Source of the DNA: Berberis thunbergii
Taxonomy: Eukaryota; Streptophyta; Magnoliopsida; Ranunculales; Berberidaceae
DNA: 64,000 nucleotides
Direction of reading: 5' to 3'
Assembly (NCBI GenBank): GCA_003290165.1
Contig: QNQO01000686.1
Span: forward strand, 434,001 to 498,000
Below, in pieces: positions 1-11,616 of the stretch; positions within the stretch are counted from its first letter, which is position 1, and each line of letters opens with the position of its first letter. Made by a program: the position numbers and the translations under genes. The notes under the pieces are model-generated. The model did no database searches, had not been told where the DNA came from, and was given only the letters and a program-made list of their open reading frames with translations.

Positions 1-35
1 TTTCTCAAACCTTCTGTTATGATTCAGGGCAAAAT

Positions 36-48
36 TGGTATCAAAGCC
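36..48 (+). promoter_or_regulatory. tRNA-iMet primer-binding site of pararetrovirus copy A
   Basis: TGGTATCAAAGCC differs by one base from TGGTATCAGAGCC, the sequence complementary to the 3' end of initiator tRNA-Met. Caulimovirids use this site to prime minus-strand DNA. The unmutated form is present in copy B at 48282-48294 on the minus strand. Confidence 0.85.
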
Positions 49-96
49 ATGTTCATCTTTTCCAAGGGAAGTAGGTGTGGTGAGTCCTAGGTATTG

Positions 97-160
97 TTGG
101 TCAGTCATTGATGACGTTGGTCAGCCTTAAGGTATGTTGGTCAGCCGTTGGAAACCTTCT
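97..160 (+). repeat. 20-bp periodic repeats in the viral leader
   Basis: The motif TTGGTCAG recurs at 97, 117 and 137, exactly 20 bp apart. Related spacing and sequence appear in the leaders of copies B and C, so the array predates integration. It lies between the primer site and the first large ORF. Confidence 0.7.
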
Positions 161-274
161 GTAAGTCGCTAAGTTTGCGCAGTGGCCGGGTTAGGTGGTT
201 CCATACCGGTGGTCCAGTCATAGGTGGTCCGAGTACAGTGTTCAATCCCTTCAACCTCTTTAAAAATTGTGAAA

Positions 275-1330
275 ATGTCTTTGTTTTTCAAAATTTACCC
301 GAACTTCTAGCTCAAGACAAAGAAACTCAGATTTACAAAATAAAATGGAATGTAGAATTTCAGAACTTGAACAAAATTCACAAAAATGGTCCATTCCGAA
401 AGTTTCTTACAAACATATTTATGAAGTTTCAAAATCAAATTTTTCTCAAAAATTTGAAGATCTAATAGATATTGTTGAGCAAACGGTACCTCTTGATGGA
501 TCTTTAGAATCCAAACAATTGTTTTCTACAAATACCCTCCAGTTTTTACAAAAACAAGAATACAAGTACATCCATATTGGTCTAATCCAGTTAAGAATTA
601 AACCTCTTACTAGGATAGGATTAGATACATATGCTCTTATCGCTCTTCGCGATTGTCAGCATAATCAATTTGTGGATTTTCTGCTTGGAATTGCATAATC
701 CACATTAGCCATGGGACCAGTCTATTTTGACTATTACCCCAATTTCTCGATGTCACTCAGGGACCCAAATATCTTTGAAACACTTACGCTGAATATTCAG
801 ACCTCTGGTTTTGATATGATGCAAAGATCTGAACCTTTGGCGCTTATTTACAAAATCACGTACAAAGCTATGAAGACTCGGCTAAGTCCTAAAGCTTTGC
901 TCGAATTTGAAAAAGGATACACTATCCTGTTTCAGGCCAACAAAGATAAAACTAGTGTGATTGTCCCAAAGACAATTCACTATAATCAAGTTACTATTCC
1001 AGTAACTTGGCAAGTCCAATCAACCCCTAGAAGGCATCCTCCTAGTCAACTCAATCAAGTTTTTACACTTGAAGATGGAACTGTAGAATTACAGTTCTCT
1101 GAGTCAAGAAGAACTAGATTATAACCTCTAGATTTCCAATCAAGAAGAAGATCTAAATCATCTTTCAGAACTGCTCCTACTCAAATATCTAGAACTCCTA
1201 CTCCAGAAGTTCTCCTGCACTTAGATCTGGCAAATCTAAGATCTAACCCTTACCATCCACAAATCCCACAACCAATTTACAATCCTCCAACAGATCATCC
1301 ATCTGAAAGATCTCCAACTCAATCTGAGAT
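275..1330 (+). pseudogene. Pararetrovirus movement protein domain (copy A), disrupted
   Basis: N-terminal domain of the viral polyprotein, a 30K-superfamily movement protein that would move virus between cells through plasmodesmata. The likely start is the ATG at 275, which aligns with the MSL start of copies B and C, but a one-base shift closes that frame after about 11 codons. The readable domain runs 345-695, stops at 696-698, then continues in the next reading block at 711-1124. Conserved blocks seen in all three copies are YIHIGLIQ, KPLTRIGLDT and ALIALRDC. The tail to about 1330 is Ser/Pro-rich and carries stops. It is a relic, not a working gene. Confidence 0.8.
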
Positions 1331-1339
1331 GGGAGACCC

Positions 1340-3610
1340 TGCATAGTTGAATGTTTTGTCGACTGAATTTATTTTAGATAAACAAAAAATCAAACAAGAA
1401 TTTTTACAAGATTACAACTCTGACAAACGCGCAACATTTTCTATCCAAACTACTCCGGACCAACGGATGCAATTGAGAAAAATGTTTTATGAATTTTGTG
1501 AAAAAAGTCTGAGAAAATATGTCATTCCTTGAATGGTATGAATCTAATTATCTTCCCAAAATCAATGTTGTCAGAAATTCTTCTAAGTCATGGCATCTGA
1601 AAAACAACTATGTTGTTGAATCAGTTCTGCCTTCTTTAGAAGAAATTCACATACAAACTCAGAGACAGACTATTATAACCTCTCCTCTCAAATATCTGAT
1701 TCCCTTTTTATTCTAAATGGATTATCAAGATCATTGAACAAAATAATTATACCAATGTTTTGTTAAATGAATATGGTCATCAATTGAACAACTCTCCTGT
1801 TTTTGAAACACCAATTATTCCCAAACCAATTACATATTTTATACCTGCCACAATTTAACCTAATATGCTTTCAACTCCTCCTCAAATTGTTGATGAAATC
1901 AACAGAAGACTTGCGGCTTTAAAGCTACAAGCTACACCTATTCTTAATAACCCCTCATCATCAAAAAAACAAATCAATACACTTTCTCATCCTGCTGGAT
2001 CTGAAGATTCTGATAATCCTGATGAACCTGACATCGTGTCTAAGTTGGATAGACTTCAATCTATGGACAAATTTGAAAATAATCCAATTCGTTCATTTCA
2101 AACTAACCAGAATACAAATCCTTTGCCTACAACTAGGAATTTCTATCCTAGGCCAACCTTTTCTGATACCTTCATACATTTGGTTCATTTTCTATAGGTA
2201 ACATCTATGAATGAAATATAGATGGTTTAGCTGAAGAAAATATTATCGAATTAACGCAAAATATGCTCATGATGGCATCTGCTCATTGTAGTGAGCATAA
2301 ATCTGATCTAATTATTGTTGGTGTTATTGTTGTTGGGTTTGTTGGTCAGCTAAAAGGATGGTGAGATAATTATATCTCTTCTGTTGAGCAGCAAGGAATT
2401 CTTCAATTAGTAAAAATTGATTACAATGGTCAGCCAATCAAATCTGAGAACGGAGAAAACATTTTTGATGATGTTTCCACACTAATTTTTGCCATTCTCA
2501 AACATTTTATAGGCGATCCTTCAAAATTTCAGAATAAGTCTAGAGATCTCTTACTCATCCTTAGATGCAAACCCTTAGTCATTTCAGATGGTATAAGGAT
2601 GTATTTCTCAAGAAAGTTATGCTTCAAAATGAAGCTAACAATCCTTTCTGGAAAAGGAAATTTCTTTCAGGATTACCTCCGATTTTTACAGATATCATTC
2701 GGGATAAACTGCAACTGAATACCATGGTGATATACCATTTGAAAAAAATAAATTTTGGAGACTTGATCGCCAAGATCAATGAAGTTGCTCTGAAACTATG
2801 CAATGATCTTTGCCTCAAAGCCCAACTCAAAAACAGAATATTTCAGGGTCTCATGAACTTGGATCATTTTGTCAATAGTATGGCTTTGAATCAATCAATA
2901 CCCCTCCATTCAAAACATCCAAACATAAGTATCGGTCTCATCCAGCTCGAGACTTTAAGTCCAAAAGGCCCTATGGCCCAAAACAACCAAAACAGTACAA
3001 TAATTATTATTCAAAGCCCAAAAGACATGGCACTCACAAACCCAAACAGTTTTCTAAGCATCAAGGCTCAGTTGTTCAAAAGCCCATTTGTTTTAAATGT
3101 AGCAAGCCAGGTCATTATGCTAAAAACTGCAGAACCTCACAAAAGATTCATGAGCTTCAGGCTCCTGAAGATATTAAACAAATGTTCACTACAATTTTGC
3201 TTAATTCTGAGACTGATTCTAACTTATTTGATGACCTATAGGTTTATCAAATGTGTTATGCTTCAGACTCTTCTGATTCAGAAGAATCTGATCAAGATCA
3301 TTGTGTCAATGCTTGTACTTGCAATGCATTACAAACCATCAATATGATCTCAAAATCAAAAGAAACCAGTATTCTTTTAGATTTTGTTGACCATATTAAT
3401 GATCCACAACTCAAAAATGGGTATTTAACTCATATCAAAAAGACTATCACCCAAAAACCTGTTCCAGAGATTGTCATTCCATTTTACAATCATAAAGAAA
3501 TCATTAATAGATCTAGAATGCCTTCTCAACACTCTGTTTTTGTTCCTGATTTACAAGCTGAAGTTAATATTATGAAGAAAGAGATAGCTCAGCTCAAGTA
3601 AGGTCAAACT
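1340..3610 (+). pseudogene. Pararetrovirus coat protein with CCHC zinc knuckle (copy A), disrupted
   Basis: Coat-protein region of the polyprotein, broken into reading blocks at about 1347-1532, 1519-1716, 1865-2197 and 2565-3240, with stops and shifts between. Landmarks are a coat core of about 250 codons that includes a LKGW block (2350-2365), the segment SHFRWYKDVFLKKVM (2580-2620), a basic Lys/His-rich stretch and a zinc knuckle of form CX2CX4HX4C at 3089-3130. The acidic Ser/Asp-rich tail follows at 3251-3601. Knuckle and basic stretch suggest nucleic-acid packaging. Every landmark has a counterpart in copy B at 35070-37440, which supports the call. Confidence 0.8.
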
Positions 3611-3724
3611 TGGCTTGAACAACAATTAAGGAATCATTCGATTACCTTTGAGCCATCCCTTGATACTTCAAATATTCCTTCATCCTTAAACCTTGAAATT
3701 TCAGGAACTGACCCTGCATTTCTT

Positions 3725-4110
3725 AATGAAATGAATACAGTCACTTATCATAAATGGTATATAAATGTAACTTTGGTCATTAACCAAGATTACAAAATCA
3801 ATACCATTGCTTTTGTTGACTTCGGAGCTAATTTGAATTGTATTGCTGAAGGTCTAATTCCTTCTCAATTTTATCAAAAAACAAAACAACTTTTTACTAC
3901 AAACAGTCAACTTCAAGTTCAATACAAATTTGTCGGTGCTCACATTTAATAGAATAAAATCTGTATTAAACAAGATTTTTTGTTAGTAAAGGATACGACT
4001 ATAAAAATGATTTTGGGTACTCATTTCTTAACAATAATCTATCCGTTTAATGTTACAGATGTTGGTATTTCCTACTCATATCCTTGGTGGTGAAATTCTC
4101 TTCAAGTTTT
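3725..4110 (+). pseudogene. Pararetrovirus aspartic protease domain (copy A), disrupted
   Basis: Retropepsin-like domain that would cleave the viral polyprotein. The active-site region reads FVDFGANLNC, where copy B has LIDSGADMNC: the catalytic Asp is kept but the Ser of the D-S/T-G triad is Phe. The frame ends at a stop near 3949. The downstream flap-like block with a (I/L)LGT-type motif lies near 4005-4030 in a different block. The altered triad and the stop both argue against activity. Confidence 0.7.
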
Positions 4111-4129
4111 TATGCAAAACTAAGTTGAT

Positions 4130-5673
4130 TGAAATTAATTCTTTATAACAAAAGAATTGTTTCCTCAACGTTTTATCCCAAAAAAGACAACATTTACATT
4201 TTCTCAAAACAGAAATTGCTTATCAACGTGTTGATGAGCAACTCAAAGACTCCCAATTACAATCTCGCATTGTTCATTTCAGATAACAGTTACTTTCAGA
4301 ACTTTGTTCTGATCTTCCCAATGCCTTTTGGCACCGAAAGCATCATATGGTACAATTACCTTATGATCATTCTTTCAAAGAATCTAAGATTCCTACAAAG
4401 GCTCAGCCCATTCAGATGAATGTTGAATTAATGTAAATCTAAAATCTATGGATTAATTTCTAAAAGATTAATAATTCCTTCCAAATCCCCATGGAGTTGT
4501 TCAGTTTTTTACGTTCGAAAAGCTACTGAGCTTTAACGAGGTACTCCTCGATTGGTTATCAATTACAAACCCTTGAATAAGGTTTTACAATGGATTAGGT
4601 ATCACATACCTAATAAACGCGATCTCATTAAGAAATTAAACTCTGCAAAAGTTTTCTCTAAATTTTATCTCAAATCTGGATTTTGGCAAATCCAGATCAA
4701 TCCTCAGGATCGTTACAAAACTGCTTTTAATATTTCTTTTGGTCATTATGAATGGACAGTCATGCCATTCGGCCTTAAAAATGCTCCAAGCGAATTCCAA
4801 AATATCATGAATGATATTTTCACACCTTTTTCCCATTTCTCGATCGTGTATATCGATGATATACTCATCTTCTCCAATTCCATTGAAGACCATTGGAAAC
4901 ACTTGTACCTATTTTACAAAACCATCAAAGAAAATGGTTTGGTTCTTTCTCCAACTAAAATTGATATTTTTCAAACAAATGTCAGATTTTTAGGTCACAA
5001 AATCCATCATGGAATGATCACTCATATCTCTAGGACAATTGATTTTGCTGATAAATTTCTTGATGAAATTAAAGACAAAAATCAATTACAACATTTTTTA
5101 GGATCCCTAAACTATGTTGCAGAATTTTACAAAAATCTCAGAGCTATTTTTAAGCCCTTGTTCGAAAGATTTAAGTTTAACCCAAGCCCATGGACTCCTG
5201 TTCATACCCAAGTTGTTCGACAAGTCAAAGCCCAAGTCAAGAGTCTTCCTTGCCTAGTCATTTCAAATCCTGTAGCTTTCAAGATTGTCCCAACAGACGC
5301 ATCTAACCTTGGATACGGTGGTATTCTCAAACAACGTCTACCCAAGTCTACAATTGTACAATTAGTTCGATACCATTCTGGTATCTGGAACTCTGCCCAA
5401 ATCAAATATTCTAATGTCAAAAAGGAAAATTCATCAATTGTTTTATGTATTATGAAATTTCAAGATGATTTAGTAAATCAAAAATTCCTTTTACAAGTTG
5501 ATTGCAAATCTGCCAAAGAGATTTTAACCAAAGACGTTTTAAATCTCGTTTCCAAACAGATTTTCGCTCGATGGCAAAGTCTTTTGTCGGCTTTCGATTT
5601 TGAAATTGAATATATAAAAGGAGCAGATAACTCTCATACAGATTTTCCGATAAGAGAATTCTTACAAATATGA
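4130..5673 (+). pseudogene. Pararetrovirus RT-RNase H (copy A)
   Basis: Polymerase part of the polyprotein. An uninterrupted reading block from 4552 to 5673 covers most of RT and all of RNase H: LVINYKPLN, the block ending SGFWQIQI, MPFGLKNAPSEFQ and the catalytic YIDD at about 4848-4860, then RNase H with a DAS motif near 5296. The N-terminal part (4130-4540) is frameshifted, and a stop interrupts the block just before RGTPRLVINY. The RT box itself is intact, so decay is from upstream breaks. There is no integrase after RNase H, as expected for a pararetrovirus rather than a Ty3 element. Confidence 0.88.
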
Positions 5674-6868
5674 GTTCTCAATCCTCTTCTTCCTTCAGAC
5701 CTCCTCCTCCTTCCAAAGCCTCAAACCAAAACCCAATACACTATGAAGCCTTCTGCTTCACAGCAAAAACCCCCTCTTCCTATGCTTTGTCCCTTACAAA
5801 TCCTTATCGGCCTTTGTCAACAGCAGAAGAATCAAGTTCTGCAATAACAAGTTTCCAAAAGCCCCAATTTTTCTCTTCCAAATCCTTTCACTACAAATGC
5901 TTGTTTGGAATCGATCACCTTGATCGAACCATGTTTTTATTCCCTTACAAAATATCCTCACTCCATTGCAAATAATCTTTTCAATACAAATGCTCTCTTT
6001 GAGAAACCTGATATCCTCAAAACTCAAGAATTCTACGAGTTCATACTAGTCGACGCTGACTCAGTAGTGGTCACTCATCACAAAGATCATTTTTATCTTG
6101 AGAAGATTTCCCATTCCAAATGTCAAATCCTTAAGGTTTTGACTGAAGCTGATTGAAATCAACACCCTCGTTTCCATAAGAAGTTTTCGGTCAATTACCT
6201 TCCCACGTCTTACAATTATCTGGATTATAAGCAAGTTTGGTCCAGAGCTTTCTTTCTTTTTTCCCAGAACTGTGCTCATTCATGGTTCTTTCTTTTTTGC
6301 AAAAAATTCAATCAAAAGTATGTTCCTCTTTGGTTCCACCACTCCTGGTGGAATCATTTTGGTCCAATTCAAGAAATTTTGTCTCCTGCATTCAATGAAT
6401 GTTTTTAAATCAAAGTTCAATCTGCCAATTCCAGTACCTCAACAAGTTTTGCCTTTTTGGTTTTTTGTTAAGTTCAATCTCTCCTGGATCTGTTGCTGGG
6501 ACTATGTCGTCACAACCCTCTCAGCTCCAAGTCAATCGGTCCAAGCTTCTCTTTGGTTTTGTCACCGATTCAAAGTCAAATAGTGGTCAGCCTTCGACCA
6601 CTCCCATGTTACAAAGGAAGCCGTCACCAGGTTCTTTTCAGGCAAAGATCAGCCCCCTGCTCAGCCCTTGGTGAATCCAATCCAAGTTCCTTCTGAAGCA
6701 AAACTTCTTCGTCAGCATATCAAGAAGCAGTTTCAAAGAAAACCTACAAAAGCTAAACTATTGAAAACAATGTCTAAAATTTGTGCAGAAGACTCAGATG
6801 AAGATGATGAACCAATAGTTCCACTCAATGAAGACGACTGCTATGGTATCTTCTCGCCACATGCATAA
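5670..6868 (+). pseudogene. Pararetrovirus ORF2, unknown function (copy A), disrupted
   Basis: Second viral ORF, starting with ATG in an ATGA overlap with the polyprotein stop. It begins MSSQSSSS and has a Ser/Pro/Lys-rich start followed by an aromatic-rich globular part and an acidic C-terminus ending near LNEDDCYG. Reading blocks are 5670-5975, 5905-6156, 6272-6583 and 6668-6868, so there are at least three breaks. The function of this family is unknown to me. Homologues are in copy B (31740-32994, minus) and in pieces in copy C. Conservation of both ends in three copies suggests it was under selection in the virus. Confidence 0.75.
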
Positions 6869-7184
6869 GTCTGACCCCACATAAGCATTATTGTATCTAT
6901 GAATCATCATGATTCTAGAAACAATAATTACAAAGATACAAAGGCATCTGCCAGCTCCACTACAAAACAAAGTTCCTTTCGACCAACCGACAACATGTTT
7001 TACGAAGCCAACGGGAGAATTAATAGTTCCGACACCAACTACCAAAGTCCAAAAGCTTCACCAACTACAAAGACATCTCGTCTCTACCTCCATTATTACA
7101 AAGGACAAAATGTCCATTTCATCCACCCACTCTCTACTAGCTATGATAAGTTTATCTTCTCAATTATTGTATTTACTTTCTTTT

Positions 7185-7192
7185 TATATAAG
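7185..7192 (+). promoter_or_regulatory. TATA box of the viral pregenomic promoter (copy A)
   Basis: TATATAAG lies about 100 bp upstream of a poly(A) signal and downstream of ORF2, where caulimovirids carry the pregenomic RNA promoter. Confidence 0.6.
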
Positions 7193-7292
7193 CATGTGTA
7201 TAAGCCCTCATAAGGCAGGACCCATCTAAGAATGTTTACCTGAAGTGTTCATCTATGTAATCTTTCTATCTCCTATAAGTACTATTTTCTTA

Positions 7293-7298
7293 AATAAA
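7293..7298 (+). terminator. Poly(A) signal of copy A
   Basis: AATAAA follows the TATA box by about 105 bp. In pararetroviruses this signal lies inside the terminal redundancy, is passed once and used on the second pass. Confidence 0.55.
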
Positions 7299-7508
7299 GA
7301 TTTGTATTTTTATCTTCATGTTTTCTTTTATCTCTGTTTTGATTCCTTTAACTAATCTTGAGAAACATCTCGTTATACTAGGATAAGATCTAGTATCGGC
7401 ACCGTTTTCTTGAACAGTTAAATGAATCAAGATTCTTGATATACCTGATATTATCTTATTTTACTTATGTATCTCTTCTTGTTTTTCTATCTCCGTTTTA
7501 TTTGACCA

Positions 7509-7572
7509 ACATAAAGAAGATTAGCATGGCCCCTATGCAAGGATGACACGCATAAATCAGAAAATAGTACCA
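7509..7572 (+). pseudogene. U6 snRNA 3' fragment (pseudogene)
   Basis: About 60 bp match the central and 3' part of plant U6 snRNA, including AAGATTAGCATGGCCCCT and AAGGATGACACGCATAAATC. The 5' stem-loop of U6 is absent, the ACAGAGA box is mutated, and no plant U6 promoter elements (USE, correctly spaced TATA) precede it. It is therefore a truncated copy, not a gene. It lies about 200 bp past the viral poly(A) signal. Confidence 0.85.
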
Positions 7573-8240
7573 TCGAGACCTTGTACCCAGTGAGTACTAT
7601 TTATATGGATAAAAATAAACACCCTCCCTTAAAGTCGAAGTGCTACGGGAATATCTGTAATAGCAATGTAGAGATTCAATGGTCCCAACCCAGCCAACAC
7701 AAAGGGGATGAAGAATGTGTCACAAACTAGTGGTAAAATGGGATGGGTACCTTAGAGTTGAATTAAGCGTTCCATGGCATGGTGCGCTAACAGAATAAAA
7801 CTTTTCAAATTGACTTGGAAGCCAATGATGAATGCTTCTACTCATCATCACTAATGGAGGGAGAATCAATTTATCTTATCTATTCGGAAGGGAGTCATTT
7901 GCACAAGTATTTGGATCACATACCGACCCATGATATGAGTTCCAAACTTTCTCTAACCCCCACCCATGTCTTTGACTTGTGTTTTAATTTTATATTTCAT
8001 GTTTTTCTTTTGAAATTGTGTAAAAGTAAAGTCTGACAGAGGTAGTGATAACATTTACTAATCCTAAATCCTAAACACTAGACTTTACCTTTTTTTCAAC
8101 TCTAAAACTATACTCCAAAGCTATTCCATCGTTTATTGTTAAAAAAAAGATGTCAAACAACACCAATTTTAACACTTAATGATGTCGTTGGCATCATTGC
8201 TTTCAATATTTACATGTTCTGATTTCCAACACTATGTTTC
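7573..8240. other. Non-coding interval
   Basis: No convincing ORF. The longest, 73 codons at 7815, has no recognisable domain. Confidence 0.5.
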
Positions 8241-8248
8241 ATATTCAT

Positions 8249-8668
8249 TAGGGCTGCCAATGGATCCAATTCGGATCGGATTGGCAGAAATATGAATCCA
8301 ATTTAACAAAAATTAAGAAAATTCAAGTCTAAATTCAATCTGAAAGCTCAAATCCGAAACTCATCAGAATCCTTTGTATTAAAATAAATAAACAATACTT
8401 TTTTAAGCTAAAAGTTTTTTTATATAATAAATCAATTAAAAATAAAGAGTTGAATTATTAAAATCCCCCATTTTCTAAATAAACACATACAAAATTTATA
8501 AAACTATTATTTTTATAATACTTATATAATTCGGATTATTGTTGGATTGGAGTTACCGAAATTCGATTCGATAAAAAATTTTGATTGAGTTTTGAAATCT
8601 GAAAACTGATCCAAATTTGAAAAAATAAAATCAAATTGGATTTTTTGGAATCGAATCTGACAACCCTA
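8249..8668. mobile_element. hAT-like non-autonomous element, 420 bp
   Basis: The ends read TAGGGCTGCCA and, inverted, TAGGGTTGTCA (9 of 11 matching). A perfect 8-bp target duplication ATATTCAT occurs at 8241-8248 and 8669-8676. The TAGGG terminus and 8-bp duplication are hAT hallmarks. There is no coding capacity, so it is a MITE-type derivative. The interior has repeated GAT/ATCC-type motifs near both ends. Confidence 0.85.
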
Positions 8669-8676
8669 ATATTCAT

Positions 8677-10100
8677 AATCTGAGTGGGTGCTCGTTTTAT
8701 ATTGATGTATCGATGAGTTTCCATCTGTGTCGCGAATATCAAAAGCAACTCTTAATGGTTGATGAAAAATACAAGTGTTTAGTTTTTTCTTCCCAACTTT
8801 TCCAACTTATATTTCTAGGTTGTCAAAATTCAGAAAAAAAAAACAAAAAAAGTCGATTCACAAATTTTGTTGCCTACACCACTTTTTCAAACCTATAATT
8901 ATAATTTGCAATAAAAATAAAGAAAAGTAAAGTTGCCACCAACCCCATCCCAGAATGTCTATACTTCCATTTAGTCCCTGGATGTTGATTTTTTCCAAGA
9001 CTTCTTTTTTTATATATTTGGCCCATTTCCATGCTAGATGGGGCTTCGTGATTTGGACACATTTCTGAATTCGTTTTCAAAGTTATTATATCATCAATTA
9101 AATGTCAATTTACTATTTCAATCTTTTTTTTTTTCATCATCTCCATTCCGAGACGATCATTACTAGACAATCATTACACACAAAGCATGGATCATGTCCA
9201 CAGTCAAAATTGGTACGGCTAAGCCACAAACTTGTTTATCAAATTGTATTGCTTAAGAAAAAAATTAAAATTCAAGGACGAAATTATACACCAATACACC
9301 CTTAATCTTATGGTTTTCTTGAATTTTTGATGAATGGTTACTATACAATATCAAGGGTTGATTGAGTTATTCGGACTTTATTTTATGGGCTTGGATGTTA
9401 CGTCCATCAACCCAACCTGCCCAATGATACCTTGTAAGGATTGTAAAATTATTTTTCTTTTTCTTCCCTCCTTTGTAACACTGTAACACTCAACTCTAGC
9501 ACTGATCTTGTCTCCAACTGCCTCAGCAATGTGAGACACAACTTTGGCGCTCTCACCTCTCGTTTTGGGTTAGATTCAAAAGTTTCACTCAAAACCATTC
9601 AAGGCAACTTCATTGTTCATTAGTTGAAATTGTGAATCCTTAGAAACAGCTTAAAAATTAAGCCGATCCAAGCACGTTTATGGACCTCCTTCCATTGAGC
9701 CCGTTAGATCCAAATTTATGGACCTCAAACCGTACAGAGCTTGGCTTTCCATTGAGGAGTCCATGAGCTCCGCCTTTTTGGGCCTCCATTTGACGTCTCC
9801 AATGGAAATACCGGCAATGGAGAAAATTTCCGTTCTTTGCAATGCGGGCTTCTTCTCAAACAAAAGAGTCTGGCAGGCACAGAAGAGCCCTGAGTGAGAC
9901 TTAGGGTATGTTTGGTTAACCATTTTTCTTGGAAAATAGATTCAAATTTTTTTTTGTTATACAAATTTTTGTTGTTTGGTTATCTATTTACTGACAGAAA
10001 TTCAATTATTTATAAGTCTATTTTTCCGTTACTCATAGGAATCCAATTCCGAAGGGGAGGCCTCGGAACTAAATTCATGAAAACAATATCAATTTTCATG
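8677..10100. other. Non-coding interval
   Basis: AT-rich sequence with no recognisable gene. A copy of the motif GGTATGTTTGGTTAA at 9904-9918 resembles the ends of the element that follows. Confidence 0.45.
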
Positions 10101-10115
10101 TCAAGTTTTTGTGCA

Positions 10116-10476
10116 GTGTTTGGTTGCATGGAATCCAATTCCATGAAATCTAATTCCATGAAATCTATTTGAGACTACTTGTTTTTAAGGCATATTTGAT
10201 TAAAATGTGGTAGATCACTTATCATGGATTTCACATTTTGATCAAGGATAAGAATTGAACTCCCATGAAATATAAAAATCCCAACTTTTTACCCCTCTAA
10301 AGAATTTGATTATCATATTTCATAGGAATTCAACTCTTCACCTTTGATCACAATCTACATTTCATAATAAATGGTCCACCCTATTTTAACAAATTTGCCT
10401 TAATCATGAGCCTTCCAATATTGCAAATGGTCCCCCTATAGATTCCATGAAATTCAATTTAGTACAACCAAACACA
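10116..10476. mobile_element. MITE-like inverted-repeat element, about 360 bp
   Basis: The left end GTGTTTGGTTGCATGG and the inverted right end GTGTTTGGTTGTACT begin arms of about 35 bp that also share ATG-GAATC blocks. No clear target duplication was found, so superfamily (possibly PIF/Harbinger-like) is open. No ORF. Confidence 0.45.
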
Positions 10477-10918
10477 CATGAAATCTCTACATAGTTGACT
10501 CGATTTTGGTTTTCGAGTTGTAGTTTTCAAGTGGGATAGATATTGTCGAAATATTAGCCACTTCAATTGTCAGATTTTCTCCTATATGTTTATCTATAAC
10601 AATTCTCGTGTGAGTTTACGATATAGTTGTATTATTGGTACACATCAATATATATACATTAAAGTTTCACACTTTGTTTTTGTTTTCATTTTATATGTGA
10701 TTGAATTCGCCCACTCTACAAGTCCAACCTTTTAAAGAAATTGAGAACTTATCAAAATCCTAAATTTTCTAATTTTTATTAAATTCATCAAAAGTCAAAC
10801 ATGGGCCATGACGAGCATGTATATATAAAGTTCATACTTAAACCTTGTATGTGCTCAACTGAAAACCTAACATTTGCACAGGAGTAGAAGATATTGGCGG
10901 GAGGTGGAAACTATCAAT

Positions 10919-11608
10919 TAGGGATAGACATTCCATTCCGTGATCTCAATCCTGTTATGGTTTCGTCTCCATTTTTTGGGTCTTTTTGGAATTGATCAAA
11001 CTCATCACAATCTCGTCTCATCCTTCCCAATCTAAAGTGGGATATGATCAAAATGAAGATTTTCAATCTGAGCATCTCATCCCATCCCACCCCAAACTTA
11101 TTTATTTAATATTTATTATTATTAATTTTAATCAAACTACTCTTCTAATTAGGATGCGTTGAATTAAATCAAAACATCTACTGTTTGAAATTTTAAAAGT
11201 TTGATTTGATACTCTTTGTTTAGATAAAACTCTAGTTTGGATATTTTAGGTCAAATAGAACCTATGAATTTTACATGACATTTAATAAAAAAAACTGTAA
11301 GTTTACCGGACCATAAATTTGTCAAAGGATGTTTGACATAAAAAGCCGTAAGTTCATCGGACCATAAATTTTACATGATATTTAATATTGTTATGATGAA
11401 AATTATATGTGCATAAATTTAATATTATTGGTATTTGAGCAATGTGAGATAAAAAAAATTTGTTATTCTTCATTGGAAGCTATTTAGTACATGTTCATCC
11501 CATCCTGTCTCGCACCCATTTGGAATGGGATTAGGTCTTTCCCGTCTCGATCACAAACGAATAGGATGAGATATGAATGAGGTCTATCCCGTCTTGTGCC
11601 CACCCCTA
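10919..11608. mobile_element. hAT-like non-autonomous element, 690 bp
   Basis: The ends are TAGGGATAGACA and, inverted, TAGGGGTGGGCA. The flanks are CTATCAAT (10911-10918) and CTATCAGT (11609-11616), an 8-bp target duplication with one mismatch. Repeated CCCATCC/GGGATGAG-type motifs occur near both ends. No ORF. Confidence 0.75.
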
Positions 11609-11616
11609 CTATCAGT

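Larger units (their letters stand above)
1..7320 (+). mobile_element. Endogenous pararetrovirus copy A (Caulimoviridae, Florendovirus-like), degraded
   Basis: Remnant of an integrated plant pararetrovirus. The order seen is tRNA-Met primer site, 30K-type movement protein, coat protein with CCHC zinc knuckle, aspartic protease, RT, RNase H, then a second ORF of unknown function, TATA box and poly(A) signal. There is no integrase and no LTR. This order, with RT-RNase H followed by a separate ORF2, fits what is known of florendoviruses; placement at genus level is inference. Stops and frameshifts occur in nearly every domain, so it is not a functional genome. The window starts just upstream of the primer site, so the true 5' boundary is unknown. 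The 3' boundary is set approximately, after the poly(A) signal. Confidence 0.85.

Noticed and set aside
1..7320. A Ty3/gypsy retrotransposon instead of a pararetrovirus
   Set aside because: There is a movement protein, no integrase and no LTRs, and a tRNA-Met primer site of caulimovirid type.
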